This document shows, one piece after another, positions 8,747 through 17,877 of a stretch of DNA of 64,000 nt. The translations under genes and the position numbers were made by a program. How positions within the stretch are numbered: position 1 is the first letter of the stretch; each line of letters starts with the position of its first letter. The notes under the pieces were generated by a model. That model was not told the DNA's origin and did not search any database. It saw only the letters and a list, made by a program, of their open reading frames with translations. This DNA comes from Curtobacterium pusillum (lineage in GTDB: Bacteria; Actinomycetota; Actinomycetes; Actinomycetales; Microbacteriaceae): contig CP018783.1 in NCBI GenBank assembly GCA_002025645.1, positions 3,844,001 through 3,908,000 on the forward strand, in the 5' to 3' direction.

Positions 8747-9559
8747 TCAGCAGGCCTGCAGGATCCTCGCCATCGCATCGTGCTCTGCGGGCGCGACCCA
8801 CAGCCGGTACTTCGTCTTCACCGCGACCTGGTGCTCGATGTACGTGCAGCGGAAGGACTTGTCGGCGGGCAGCCAGGTCGCGGCGTCGCCGGAGCGCTTC
8901 TGGGCGTTCGAGTGCCCGTCGACGGCGAACAGGTTGTCGGGGTCGTTCGCGAGGGCCTCGCGCTGGGCCTGGGGGAGCTGCTGCGCGCCGGTGCGCCAGG
9001 CGTTCTCGAGCGCGACGACGTGGTCGATCTGCACGAGTGTGGAGGTCGTGTTCCCGCGGACGAAGTCGATCGTCGCGCCGGTGTACGGCGAGACGAGCGT
9101 GCCCGTCAGCACCGTGCAGGGGCCTTGCCGGACGATTCCGGTCAGGTCCCGGGCGAGCACGTCGTTCCGGGTGTCGCACCCGTTCCGGTCGACGTCGAGC
9201 CACGCCGTCCCGAAGTCCCCGACCCGGTCGTAGCCGGTCGCCGACGCCTTGCCCTTGACGGGCAGGTCGGCGAGCTGCGCCCGCGCGGTCTGCGCGTCCT
9301 GCTGGTCGGTCGCGGTGCCGGTCACCGAGGCGGTCGGTTCCGACCCCGGCCTGGAGGCGCGGGTCGTCTCCGGCGCGGCGGGTTCCGTCGTGATGACGGG
9401 TGCGTCCGAACCCTCGGGTGCGCTGGTGACGGCGGGTGCGGCTTCGGCATCCGGCGCGAGGAACCCCGTCGTGTGGAGCGCGTACGCCCCGACGGCGAGC
9501 CCGAGGACGACGAGGACGGACGTGAGACTGGTGCGGGTGCGGCGTCGGCGGGACGTCAT
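8747..9559 (-). CDS. secreted or membrane-anchored HNH endonuclease family protein (DUF1524-type)
   Basis: 270 residues: a basic start (MTSRRRRTRTS), one N-terminal hydrophobic helix (about 13-30) acting as signal or anchor, a Pro/Thr/Ala-rich linker to about residue 90, then a catalytic domain. The domain contains DRNGCDTRNDVLARDL, the DHVVALENAWRTGA motif with the catalytic His, and HSNAQKRSGDAATWLP, which together form the His-Asn metal-finger layout of this family. Two Cys pairs suit an extracellular protein. The ATG at 9559 fits the signal sequence. A repeat-family fragment (9346-9368) encodes RASRPGSE in the linker, about residues 64-72. The likely role is an extracytoplasmic nuclease. 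Confidence 0.85.
   Translation of the reverse strand: MTSRRRRTRTSLTSVLVVLGLAVGAYALHTTGFLAPDAEAAPAVTSAPEGSDAPVITTEPAAPETTRASRPGSEPTASVTGTATDQQDAQTARAQLADLPVKGKASATGYDRVGDFGTAWLDVDRNGCDTRNDVLARDLTGIVRQGPCTVLTGTLVSPYTGATIDFVRGNTTSTLVQIDHVVALENAWRTGAQQLPQAQREALANDPDNLFAVDGHSNAQKRSGDAATWLPADKSFRCTYIEHQVAVKTKYRLWVAPAEHDAMARILQAC
9346..9368. repeat. coding half-copy of the 46-bp palindrome family in the HNH gene
   Basis: GGCCTGGAGGCGCGGG with a preceding CC lies in the linker-coding part of the HNH gene and is translated on the minus strand as RASRPG. The linker position suggests that an insertion there was tolerated. Confidence 0.6.
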
Positions 9560-9657
9560 GCTGCGGTGGTGCTCCTGGTGGTGCGGGTGGTGGCCTGGAC
9601 GATCATGCCCGAGCCCGCTGACATCGCGGGTCAACCGCGCGGGGTAGAAACGGACGC

Positions 9658-10437
9658 ATGACCGATTACGCGAATCCGTCCGTGTCCGTCACCGGTGGGT
9701 CGATGCCGCTCCTGGGCTTCGGCACCTGGCAGATCCCCGAGGCCGATGCCCCCGCCGCCGTGGGCGAAGCGCTCCAGGCCGGGTACCGGCACATCGACAC
9801 CGCCACCGGCTACCGCAACCAACGCGGGGTGGGGAAGGCGATCGCCGACTCCGGGCTGGCCCGTGACGACGTCTTCGTGACGACGAAGCTGCCGCCGGAC
9901 AACGCCGACCGGGTGCGCGAGACGATCGAGGAGAGCCTCGACCAGCTCGGCCTCGACCACCTCGACCTCTGGCTCGTGCACTGGCCGCCGAACGGCGAGG
10001 CCCGCCCCGACGTGTGGGAGCAGGTCGTGCAGGCGCAGGCCGACGGGCTCACCCGGGCGGTCGGCGTGAGCAACTACTCCCTCGCGCAGATCGACGAGCT
10101 CGTGTCGGCCACCGGCGTGACCCCGGCCGTGAACCAGATCAAGTGGAGCCCGGTGGAGTTCGACGCCGCGATCGCCGACGGGCTCGCCGAGCGTGGCGTC
10201 GTCCTCGAGGGCTACAGCCCCTTCAAGGCGAGCAACCTGCAGGACCCGACGCTGCTCGAGATCGCTGGGGCCCACGACGCCGACAGCGCGCAGGTCATCG
10301 TCGCGTGGCACGTCGCGCACGGCTTCGTCGTGATCCCGAAGTCCTCGAACCCGGAGCGCATCCGGTCGAACGCCGCCGGGGCCCGCATCGAGCTGAGCCC
10401 GGACGAGGTCGCACGGATCGACGGCCTCGGGCACTGA
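9658..10437 (+). CDS. aldo/keto reductase
   Basis: A 259-residue (beta/alpha)8 aldo/keto reductase of the 2,5-diketo-D-gluconate reductase-like group. The catalytic tetrad is visible as D47, Y52, K77 and H108 (in GYRHIDTATGYRN, VTTKL and LWLVHWPP). The NADPH-binding segment IPKSSNPERIRSN is present near the C-terminus. Length matches the short bacterial members. The ATG at 9658 has TAGAAA 7 nt upstream, so it is possibly leaderless. It is a stand-alone gene, convergent with the SNF2 gene. The natural substrate is unknown, and detoxifying carbonyls is the usual inferred role. Confidence 0.92.
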   Translation: MTDYANPSVSVTGGSMPLLGFGTWQIPEADAPAAVGEALQAGYRHIDTATGYRNQRGVGKAIADSGLARDDVFVTTKLPPDNADRVRETIEESLDQLGLDHLDLWLVHWPPNGEARPDVWEQVVQAQADGLTRAVGVSNYSLAQIDELVSATGVTPAVNQIKWSPVEFDAAIADGLAERGVVLEGYSPFKASNLQDPTLLEIAGAHDADSAQVIVAWHVAHGFVVIPKSSNPERIRSNAAGARIELSPDEVARIDGLGH

Positions 10438-10454
10438 CCACCCGACCGGCGGCG

Positions 10455-13400
10455 TCACTCCAGCAGGGAGCGGATGTCGTCGGCCGTCAGGTCGTCGGCG
10501 AACAGGGCGTCGTCGTCGATCATCGTGGCGAACAGCTCGGCCTTCTTCGACGCGAGCGCGAGGACCTTCTCCTCGATGGTGTCCTCCGCGATGAACCGCT
10601 GCACGTTCACCGACCGGGTCTGCCCGATGCGGTGCGTGCGGTCGACCGCCTGGTTCTCGGCCGCGGGGTTCCACCACGGGTCGAGCACGAAGACGGTGTC
10701 GGCCTCGGTCAGGGTGAGCCCGAACCCGCCGGCCTTGAGCGAGATGAGGAACGCCGGGGCGGTGCCGTTCCGGAAGCGGTCGATGACCTCAGGGCGCCGT
10801 CGCGTCGATCCGTCGAGGTACTCGTAGCCGACGCCCCGGTCGTCGAGGGCGGTCGCCACCATGCGGAGGAACGACGTGAACTGGCTGAACACCAGGGCAC
10901 GGCGGCCCTCGGCGGCGAGCTGTTCGAGCTCGTCGAGCAGCAGGTCGAGCTTCGCGGACGACAGGTCCTCCCGCGAACCGTCGACCAGGGCCGGTGACAG
11001 CGCGAGCATCCGCAGCAGGGTCAGCGAGCGGAACACGATCATCCGGTTCCGCGCGAGGTCGTCGATGAGGTCGAGCACCTTGAGGCGCTCCCGGTTCAGC
11101 GTCGTCTCGTAGAGCGCCCGGTGCGCCGGGTCGAGCGTGACCCGGACGACCTGCTCCTGCTTCGGTGGGAGGTCCGCGGCGACGCTCTCCTTCGTCCGCC
11201 GCAGCATGAGCGGCCGGATGCGACGTCGGAGTCGTTCGGTGAGCTCCTGGCGGGCGACCCCGCGGAGGTCGGGGGAGGCGAGGGGCTTCACGTAGTCGTC
11301 CCCGAAGCGCGACCACGACGACAGCAGCCCCGGCGCGACGACGTGGAAGAGCGCCCAGAGGTCGGTGAGCCCGTTCTCGAGCGGCGTGCCCGTGATCGCG
11401 AACTTCACCGGCGCGCGGAGCTCCACCGCGGCCCGGTGCGTCTGCGACTGGGGATTCTTCACGAACTGTGCCTCGTCGAGCACGAGGGCCGACCACGGCA
11501 GGTCGGTGTACGCCGGGGCGTCGAGCCGCAGCAGCGCGTACGAGGTCACGACGACGTCCGACGCGGCAGCCGCACGGGCCACCCGGGCCGGGTCCTTCAA
11601 CGAGGTCGCGGTCACCGTCGTCACGCGCAGGTCCGGGGTGAACTTCGCGGCCTCGGACGCCCAGTTGCCGACGACGGAGGTCGGTGCGACGACGAGGAAC
11701 GGCGGCGCCTCCGGCGACGACTGCCGCGCGGCAGCGATCGTCGTGAGCACCTGCAGGGTCTTGCCGAGGCCCATGTCGTCGGCGAGCACCCCACCGATGC
11801 CGTGCGCCATCAGGAACGAGAGCCACGCGTACCCGGCGTGCTGGTACGGCCGGAGCTCGGCGTGCACCGTGTCGGGCACGAGGACGTCCGCCGGGGGAGT
11901 CGCTCCGAGCAGCCCCGACGCGATCGCCTGCCACCGCTCGTCGTGCGAGGTCTCGTCGGCGAGCTGGTCGAACTCCGACCAGATGCCGGCCTGCAGCGGG
12001 GTCACCGTCATCGGCTGGTCGGGTTCCCACTCGTCGAGGTCACGGGCCTCGTCGATGAGCTCCTTCAGCCGGTCGAACGCGGGGTCGGCGAGCGACAGGT
12101 ACGAGTTGTCGATCAGCTTCATCCGCCGGTCGCGCTTGGCGAGCGCCCGGAGCAGCGGCGTGAACGGCACCTGCTTGCCGTTGACCGTCACGAAGATGCC
12201 GAGGTCGAACCAGTCGTGCTTGTCGGACGGCATCGTCGTCACCCGGATGTGCGGGCGGCCGGTCAGGCGCTCGTAGTCGACGCGCTCGCCCTGCACCACG
12301 GTGCGGACGCCGAGCGACGGCAGCTCCGGCAGGAGTTCGTTGGCGAAGACCGCCACGTCGGCGCCGTCGATGGTGCCGTCCGCGAACCAGTCCAGTCCGC
12401 CGCCCGGAGTTGCTGATCCGGCGCTGTCGTCCGCTGCCCGCAGGGTGGTCAGGTCCGGCAGGGGGCCGTGCAGCGCGACCGGGTCCTTGCGGCCGTCGAC
12501 GTGCCAGCGCCACTGCAGGTGCACACGGTCGTCCGTCCGCGGGGCCCGCGCCGGCTCGAACGTGGCCGTCAGCACGAGCTCGGGCGGGGTGCGCTCGGGG
12601 AGCTCGATCGAGCCGTCGGAGCTGACGAGCCCGAGTGCTCCGCGGAGCTTCGGGGACCAGTCGGCCAGGAACTCCTCGACCTCGTCCCGGGGCACGCTGA
12701 TGCGGCTGCCGTCGACGAGCATGCGGCGCTGGTCCTCGGGCACGGGGCCGGGTGTCGGGGCGAACGCGACGTGGAACTCGGGGCTCTCGCGGAACGCGTA
12801 GACGCCGTGGTCGCCGATCATCCGCGCGGTGCCGTCCGGGATCGGCCTGCCGTCGAGCACGGCGCTCGCGCCGATCACCAGGCCGTCGACGTCGCGGGCA
12901 GCGTCGAGCATCACCCGTGCCTCGGCCCCGAGGACCGCACCGCCCTCGCGCTTGCCCGTGACGAACGCGATGCCGAGCCCCCGCGCCTGCGCGAGCAACG
13001 GCCAGAGCAGCGGGCTGCCGAAGTCGTCGAGGTGGACCCAGTCGGCCTCGCCCGGGAGCCCCGCGAGCTGCCCGGCACGGTGGAGCGCGGCGAACTGCAG
13101 GAACCAGCCGTGCTGCTCGGGGGAGAGCCCGAGGCGGTTCATCGAGTACGGCAACGTGCCCCACGTCAGCTGTCCGCGCACCCAGTTGCCGGCGTCGCTC
13201 CGGGTCACCGGGCGGACCCCGAGCCGCACCGACCGCGAAGCCGTGGGCAGCGCCCGACCCGCCGCCCGGGCGCGCGACGCGAGCCGGGCGGAGACCGCGT
13301 CGCGCAACTCGAACTGCAGGCCCATGAGGGTGCCCTGCGGGGTGACCGCCTGCTCGTCGTCACCGGCGAGGCGGGCGAGGTCGTGCCTCCAGTCCGAAGG

Positions 13401-13745
13401 CGGCGGAGCCGGTGCTTCCGGGCGTGGGCCGGCTGCCGCGGACAGGGCGCGCGCGTTGATCGTGAGGAGGGCGGCGGCGACGTGCTTGCACTCGCCGCCG
13501 AGGGGGCAGCTGCAGGAGCTGCGGACCGGGCGGACGAACTCGCCGCGCGCCGGAGTGGTCTCGACCCGGAGTTCGTAGGGGTCGTCGGCGGACCCGGTGA
13601 CCGTCGCGGTGACCGTGCCGTCGTCGTCGTGCCAGACGGCGTCGTCGACGAGGCCCGCGCGGACGAGGTCGCGGGCGCGGCCGAAGGTCTGCGGCCCGAC
13701 GAAACGGATGACGTCGACGGCGTCGATCATCGGGGCGGCTGGCAC
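10455..13745 (-). CDS. SWIM zinc-finger SNF2/RapA-type helicase-like ATPase
   Basis: A 1096-residue protein. A SWIM zinc finger near the N-terminus has C78-x-C80, C86-x-H88. The SNF2 ATPase core begins around residue 640, with Walker A MGLGKT (K662), DEAQ at 757-760 (LVLDEAQFVKN), and the helicase C lobe ending HRIGQTRSVNVQRFIAEDTIEEKVL. The family translocates on double-stranded DNA or remodels protein-DNA complexes, and its bacterial members are poorly characterised. The first start is GTG 13745, and ATG 13730 five codons in is an equally good start. A repeat-family fragment at 13382-13397 encodes SDWRH (116-120) in the Pro/Ala-rich linker after the zinc finger. It is not next to any known defence genes. 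Confidence 0.9.
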   Translation of the reverse strand: MPAAPMIDAVDVIRFVGPQTFGRARDLVRAGLVDDAVWHDDDGTVTATVTGSADDPYELRVETTPARGEFVRPVRSSCSCPLGGECKHVAAALLTINARALSAAAGPRPEAPAPPPSDWRHDLARLAGDDEQAVTPQGTLMGLQFELRDAVSARLASRARAAGRALPTASRSVRLGVRPVTRSDAGNWVRGQLTWGTLPYSMNRLGLSPEQHGWFLQFAALHRAGQLAGLPGEADWVHLDDFGSPLLWPLLAQARGLGIAFVTGKREGGAVLGAEARVMLDAARDVDGLVIGASAVLDGRPIPDGTARMIGDHGVYAFRESPEFHVAFAPTPGPVPEDQRRMLVDGSRISVPRDEVEEFLADWSPKLRGALGLVSSDGSIELPERTPPELVLTATFEPARAPRTDDRVHLQWRWHVDGRKDPVALHGPLPDLTTLRAADDSAGSATPGGGLDWFADGTIDGADVAVFANELLPELPSLGVRTVVQGERVDYERLTGRPHIRVTTMPSDKHDWFDLGIFVTVNGKQVPFTPLLRALAKRDRRMKLIDNSYLSLADPAFDRLKELIDEARDLDEWEPDQPMTVTPLQAGIWSEFDQLADETSHDERWQAIASGLLGATPPADVLVPDTVHAELRPYQHAGYAWLSFLMAHGIGGVLADDMGLGKTLQVLTTIAAARQSSPEAPPFLVVAPTSVVGNWASEAAKFTPDLRVTTVTATSLKDPARVARAAAASDVVVTSYALLRLDAPAYTDLPWSALVLDEAQFVKNPQSQTHRAAVELRAPVKFAITGTPLENGLTDLWALFHVVAPGLLSSWSRFGDDYVKPLASPDLRGVARQELTERLRRRIRPLMLRRTKESVAADLPPKQEQVVRVTLDPAHRALYETTLNRERLKVLDLIDDLARNRMIVFRSLTLLRMLALSPALVDGSREDLSSAKLDLLLDELEQLAAEGRRALVFSQFTSFLRMVATALDDRGVGYEYLDGSTRRRPEVIDRFRNGTAPAFLISLKAGGFGLTLTEADTVFVLDPWWNPAAENQAVDRTHRIGQTRSVNVQRFIAEDTIEEKVLALASKKAELFATMIDDDALFADDLTADDIRSLLE
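13382..13397. repeat. coding fragment of the 46-bp palindrome family in the SNF2 gene
   Basis: CGTGCCTCCAGTCCG is the exact reverse of CGGACTGGAGGCACG, the outer half of the family consensus. It falls in the Pro/Ala linker just after the SWIM finger and is read as SDWRH, a different frame from the copies in the HNH and glycosyltransferase genes. Confidence 0.5.
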
Positions 13746-13828
13746 GGGTCAACTCTGCCAGGTGCCGCCGACGCCCGCTGCTACGGTGGATCCGCGCACA
13801 ACCGGCGCAGGGACACAGGGGGAACACC

Positions 13829-14377
13829 ATGGGGATGGATCGACGATCCGGCGCGCTCGTCACGGGCGCGTTGCTGCTCACCACCGCGCTCGCAGGGTGC
13901 GCGGCCGGCGGCTCCGGAGACGCCGCGCCGACACCGACCCGGACGACGGCCGCGGCGACGCCGGGCAAGGCGTCCTGCCACCTGTCGTCGGGCGGCGGCA
14001 GTGTCTCGCTGCAGGAGACCGCCGACGCGTACCGAGTCGAGTGGAAGGGCGTCCCGACCGACGACGGCGGTCGGCGGAACACGTACCAGGTCCAGCTCGG
14101 CAACGAGGGCCAGACGAAGCACATCGGCCTGTACATCCAGTTCGACAGCATCACGGGCACGACGTACGGACTCTTCAACACGGAGACGAACGACGTCGAT
14201 CCCGTCCCGGGCGAGCCGGACACGTCGAACGGGACCATCGTCGGGACCTTCCCGAAGCAGGAGGACATCGACGCCGTGTACTGGGCGCCGAGCTACGGGA
14301 AGACGACCACGGACAGCTCCGAGACGACCTGGTGCACGAAGGACGGCCAGGTCCTGGACTGGACGCCGCTCGACTGA
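13829..14377 (+). CDS. lipoprotein of unknown function
   Basis: A 182-residue protein with a lipoprotein signal: MDRRSGALVTGALLLTTALAGC split by the lipobox LAGC, with the lipidated Cys at residue 24. A short Thr/Ala-rich spacer follows, then a beta-rich domain (VEWKGVPTDDGGRRNTYQVQLGNEGQTKHIGLYIQF) that ends with a second Cys. A purine-rich ribosome site (AGGGGGAA) precedes the ATG at 13829. It should be anchored on the outer face of the membrane. I do not recognise the domain. It is followed by an unrelated small gene 24 bp downstream. Confidence 0.75.
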   Translation: MGMDRRSGALVTGALLLTTALAGCAAGGSGDAAPTPTRTTAAATPGKASCHLSSGGGSVSLQETADAYRVEWKGVPTDDGGRRNTYQVQLGNEGQTKHIGLYIQFDSITGTTYGLFNTETNDVDPVPGEPDTSNGTIVGTFPKQEDIDAVYWAPSYGKTTTDSSETTWCTKDGQVLDWTPLD

Positions 14378-14401
14378 AGCCGACCGAGCCATACTGGTTC
14401 G

Positions 14402-14710
14402 GTGACGACCATGCGAGGCGAACTGCGATCGACCGAGACCCGCGAGTCCGAGGGCAGCGGGGACAACATCGAGGCGGCTCGGCAGGCCGCGATCGCTGCG
14501 CTCGACCTGGACGGGTTCGAGCTGCAGCAGATCAACGCGGTGACGAGCAAGGCGACGGGGGAGACCACCGTGCGTGCCGTTGCCCGTGCGCGGGACACGA
14601 AGCCGCACGAGGCGACCGGCAGCAGCTACGAGGACGCACTCCGGGCGTTCCGCGAGTCGGTGCCCGAGGGGTGGCAGGCGCAGAACGTGCGCGAGGTGCG
14701 CGAGGGGTAG
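14402..14710 (+). CDS. small conserved-looking hypothetical protein
   Basis: A 102-residue acidic soluble protein with no signal or membrane helix. It contains an alternating alpha/beta pattern (NIEAARQAAIAALDLDGFELQQINAV, then TTVRAVARARD) resembling a small double-stranded-RNA-binding-like or dodecin-like fold, but no motif decides this. GTG 14402 is used because CATACT at 14390-14395 sits 6 nt upstream, a leaderless arrangement. ATG 14411 is the alternative start. Confidence 0.55.
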   Translation: MTTMRGELRSTETRESEGSGDNIEAARQAAIAALDLDGFELQQINAVTSKATGETTVRAVARARDTKPHEATGSSYEDALRAFRESVPEGWQAQNVREVREG

Positions 14711-14788
14711 AGCAAGCGCCAGGCAGTTCTGGCGGGCAGCCCGTTCTGGGGGCGTCGGCGACGCGTTCGACCGTGCAGGATCGAGGGC

Positions 14789-15238
14789 ATGCTGCAGTCA
14801 CTCGTCTACATGAGTTCGGCCGCCGAGCCGTTCGACGACGACGCCCTCGAAGGGGTGCTCGAACACGCCCGCTCGCGGAACACCGCCGACGGGCTCACCG
14901 GGCTCCTCGTCCACCGCAACGGGCGGTTCATGCAGCTGCCCGAGGGTCCGTACGACGCGGTGCTGTCGACGTACCAGCGCATCCTCGCGGACGACCGGCA
15001 CGACGACGTCCGGCTGCTCGCCGAGGAGAGCATCCACACGCGGCGGTTCCCCGAGTGGTCGATGGCGTACGACCGGGACGCCGACGGGGCCGCCGTGCCC
15101 GAGGGGTTCAGCGACTTCCTCGAGACCGGGGACCGCAGTGCGGACTCGAGCCGCTCGCGGGAACTCCTCCGGTGGTTCCGCAACCACCCGATGGCGGATC
15201 CGACCGCGGCGAAGGGCAAGCACCGCCGCGACGGCTGA
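14789..15238 (+). CDS. BLUF-domain blue-light sensor
   Basis: A 149-residue protein in which residues 1-95 form a BLUF flavin domain. Key residues are present: Y7 (SLVYMSS), N31 (RSRNTADGLTGLL), Q49 (RFMQLPEG), and the semi-conserved W90 and M92 (EWSMAYD). In BLUF proteins the Tyr-Gln-FAD network senses blue light. The C-terminal 50 residues are short and charged, without an output enzyme domain, so this is a short stand-alone BLUF protein that would signal through a partner. CAGGAT lies 7 nt before the ATG. Neighbouring genes give no clear partner. Confidence 0.9.
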   Translation: MLQSLVYMSSAAEPFDDDALEGVLEHARSRNTADGLTGLLVHRNGRFMQLPEGPYDAVLSTYQRILADDRHDDVRLLAEESIHTRRFPEWSMAYDRDADGAAVPEGFSDFLETGDRSADSSRSRELLRWFRNHPMADPTAAKGKHRRDG

Positions 15239-15242
15239 GCGT

Positions 15243-16022
15243 TCAGGTCCGGACCCAGGTCCGAACCCAGTCGATCATCAGGTGCCCACTCGACCCCCAG
15301 TTGCCGATCTGGAACATGTACCGGTGCGGGGTGGTCGGGACGTCGTGCGTCACGGACATCACGAGCTTGCCGTCGAGGTAGTACTTGACGTACTTCCCCG
15401 GCGCCCACTGCGTCGTGTACGTGTGCCAGTCGCGCCAGGAGACGTCCGCGGTGTACGACACCTTCTCCTGTTCGTGTCCGGGCACCATCAGGTGGTGGAA
15501 CGCGTGCACCGCGCCGTCGAAGTTCCCCTCGGGGTAGTTGAGCTCGCCCTCCGACCAGTCGTCCGACGTCGGCCAGAGCATGACCGCGAGCCCGTTGTCG
15601 CCACCGCCCGTCGCTCGCGCCCGGATGCTGAAGGTGCCCCCGACGTGCGTCCATGCGCCTGTCGGTGTGCCGAACGTGCCGGCTGCACCGTGCTCGCCGT
15701 CCATCGCGACGTCCATGGAGCCGTCGTGGGCGCTGATGATCTTCCCGGACCAGTACTTCCCGCCCATGCCGTCCGGGTACGGCTGCCAGGACTGCGCGTA
15801 CGTCGCGGCGAAGGGGCCGCCGGCTGCTGCCGGGGTGTCGAAGTCCTCCTCGAACGTGGGAGCGCCGAGGTCGGGGAGTGTCGGGACAGGGCTTGCTGAC
15901 GGAGTCGGCACGGCGCTCCCCGTGGGGTCGGGTTCGCCGGACTCGGCGGTGCTCACGACGGTCAGGGACAGCCCGGTGGAGAGCACAGCGATCGCCGCGA
16001 TCATCAGCAAGTGTTTGACCAT
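15243..16022 (-). CDS. secreted glycoside hydrolase family 16-like protein, with Asn in the catalytic loop
   Basis: 259 residues: signal peptide (about 1-26), Pro/Ser/Thr-rich linker to about 50, then a GH16-like jelly-roll domain that fills the rest. The expected catalytic pattern ExDxxE appears as E160-L-N162-Y-P-E165, so both glutamates are kept but the central Asp is Asn. The surrounding segments (SIRARATGGGDNGLAVMLWP, GAVHAFHHLMVPG, WHTYTTQWAPGKYVKYYLDGKLV) are typical of family 16. It would act on extracellular beta-glucans or similar polysaccharides, perhaps of plants or fungi. Activity is not certain given the substitution. It is convergent with the BLUF gene, 4 bp apart. Confidence 0.85.
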   Translation of the reverse strand: MVKHLLMIAAIAVLSTGLSLTVVSTAESGEPDPTGSAVPTPSASPVPTLPDLGAPTFEEDFDTPAAAGGPFAATYAQSWQPYPDGMGGKYWSGKIISAHDGSMDVAMDGEHGAAGTFGTPTGAWTHVGGTFSIRARATGGGDNGLAVMLWPTSDDWSEGELNYPEGNFDGAVHAFHHLMVPGHEQEKVSYTADVSWRDWHTYTTQWAPGKYVKYYLDGKLVMSVTHDVPTTPHRYMFQIGNWGSSGHLMIDWVRTWVRT

Positions 16023-16255
16023 CGGGTCGCCGGCCGTCCTTCTCGTGAGTGGGTGTCACGAGGCTAGGCAGCCGGATGCCGGGGTTCTGTCCCCCGGAAG
16101 GGGGGTGCTCGCGTCAGGACTGGGAAGTGCGGTCGGACGGTGCGGGACGCGTGCGGTTCCGCCACGGTGCCGCTGCGGTCACCCGCACGCCGGTTGCGGT
16201 CCGGTGCGGGGCCGTGCGGTCTCGCGCAAGGGGCCGCGGGCGGGGCAGGAGCGCG

Positions 16256-17677
16256 TCAGCGGTCGGCGTGCTCGGCGTGCTCGGCGAGCTTGCTGTGCTT
16301 CCGGGAGTAGCCGAAGTACACGCCGAGGCCGATCGCGAACCACACCGCGAACCGCACCCAGGTCTCCCACTGCAGGAACGTGACGAGCCACAGCGACGCG
16401 ATGACGCCGATGATCGGGATGACGGGCATGAACGGCAGCTTGAACTGTCGGTCGAGGTCGGGCTGGCGGTAGCGGAGCACGATCACCGCGGAGCAGACGA
16501 CCACGAACGCGAGCAGGATGCCGATGTTCGTGAGTTCGGCGACGACGCCGATCGGCAGGACGCCCGCCAGGATCGCCGACGCGATGCCGAGGATCCACGT
16601 GACGCGGGTGGGGACGTGGCGCTTCGGGTCGGTCTTCGCGAACCACTTCGGCATGAGGCCGTCGCGGCTCATCGAGAACCAGACGCGCGAGGCGCCGAGC
16701 ATGAAGGTCACGAGGACGGTGACGATGCCGACGATGGCGCCGATCGCGATGACGTTCGCCACGCCGCCGAGGCCGACCGACGCGAAGGCCGACGAGAAGC
16801 CGGAGGCCGGGTCGATGTCGGTGTACTTCTGCATGCCCGTCAGCACGAGCGTCGCCAGGACGTACAGGATCATCGAGATGCCGAGGGAGAGCAGGATCGC
16901 CTTCGGCATGTGCTTCCGGGCGTCGGTGGACTCCTCGGCCGCGGTCGACATGGCGTCGTAGCCGAACACCGCGAAGAACACCGTCGCGGCACCGGTCATC
17001 ACGCCGCCGAAGCCGAACGGGAAGTACGGCGAGTAGTTCGCGCTGTTGATGTGGAACACGCCGAGCACGACGATCAGCACGACGAGGGCGACCTTGATGC
17101 CGACCGCGACGAACTCGAACCGCGCCGCACTGCGGATGCCGCGGGTGAGGACGAAGGCGGTGAGCAGGCAGAGGATGATCGCGAAGACGTCGATCACGTG
17201 GCCGTCGCCGGTGCCGGGAGCACCGAGCATCCAGGCGGGCAGGTCGATGCCGAACTGGCCGACCAGGAACCCGACGTAGCCGGAGATGCCGATCGCGACC
17301 ACCGCCACGATCGCGGTGTACTCGAGCAGGAGGTCCCAGCCGATGAACCAGCCGACGATCTCGCCGAGGACCGCGTAGCCGTACGTGTACGCGCTGCCGG
17401 CCTTCGGGATGAGGCCGGCGAACTCCGCGTACGACAGGGCAGCGGCGGCGCTCGCGACCCCGGCGACGAGGAAGCTGATGAGGACGGCGGGGCCGGCGAC
17501 GCCGTGCGCGACCGTGCCGGCAAGCGTGAAGATGCCCGCGCCGATGATGCCGCCGATGCCGATCGCGGTGAGCTGCCAGAGGCCGAGGTGGCGTTTCAGG
17601 CCGCCCTCGCCACCGGTCTCGTCGTCGATGGTCTCGATCGGCTTCCGTCGGAACAGGGTGCGTGTCGTCGTCGTCAC
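16256..17677 (-). CDS. APC family amino acid permease
   Basis: A 473-residue permease with about 12 transmembrane helices. The first helix carries the APC unwound-region signature IGIGGIIGAGIFTLAG, and the sixth helix contains the FFAVFGYDAMSTAAEES segment typical of cationic amino-acid-transporter-like permeases. The GTG at 17677 is preferred: GTGGGCGC precedes it, and the frame upstream is non-conserved. The cytoplasmic C-terminus is short and basic (SRKHSKLAEHAEHADR). The exact amino acid substrate cannot be read. It is monocistronic. Confidence 0.9.
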   Translation of the reverse strand: MTTTTRTLFRRKPIETIDDETGGEGGLKRHLGLWQLTAIGIGGIIGAGIFTLAGTVAHGVAGPAVLISFLVAGVASAAAALSYAEFAGLIPKAGSAYTYGYAVLGEIVGWFIGWDLLLEYTAIVAVVAIGISGYVGFLVGQFGIDLPAWMLGAPGTGDGHVIDVFAIILCLLTAFVLTRGIRSAARFEFVAVGIKVALVVLIVVLGVFHINSANYSPYFPFGFGGVMTGAATVFFAVFGYDAMSTAAEESTDARKHMPKAILLSLGISMILYVLATLVLTGMQKYTDIDPASGFSSAFASVGLGGVANVIAIGAIVGIVTVLVTFMLGASRVWFSMSRDGLMPKWFAKTDPKRHVPTRVTWILGIASAILAGVLPIGVVAELTNIGILLAFVVVCSAVIVLRYRQPDLDRQFKLPFMPVIPIIGVIASLWLVTFLQWETWVRFAVWFAIGLGVYFGYSRKHSKLAEHAEHADR

Positions 17678-17812
17678 GCGCCCACTCTGCACCCTGCGGG
17701 CGTCCTGTGCGCGGTGGCGGGGCGGGCGCGGCGGCGGGCCGCACCACGGGGCGCGCCCCGCGCGTGGCGTGACCAAGTGGCGGGCCGGGGCGGGCGGGGC
17801 GGGCGGGCGCCG

Positions 17813-17824
17813 GGCCTCCAGGCA
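17813..17824. repeat. intergenic fragment GGCCTCCAGGC of the 46-bp palindrome family
   Basis: A short reverse-half match in the 200-bp gap between the APC permease start and the DUF427 gene. The rest of this gap is G/C runs with no other feature I can support. Confidence 0.35.
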
Positions 17825-17877
17825 GGGTCGTGGGTACGGGGTCGCGTGGGTACAGGGGCGTGGGGTAGACGGGGAGC

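Noticed and set aside
10455..13745. SNF2/SWIM protein as part of an anti-phage system
   Set aside because: No neighbouring nuclease, methylase or other defence gene is present. It is flanked by unrelated genes.
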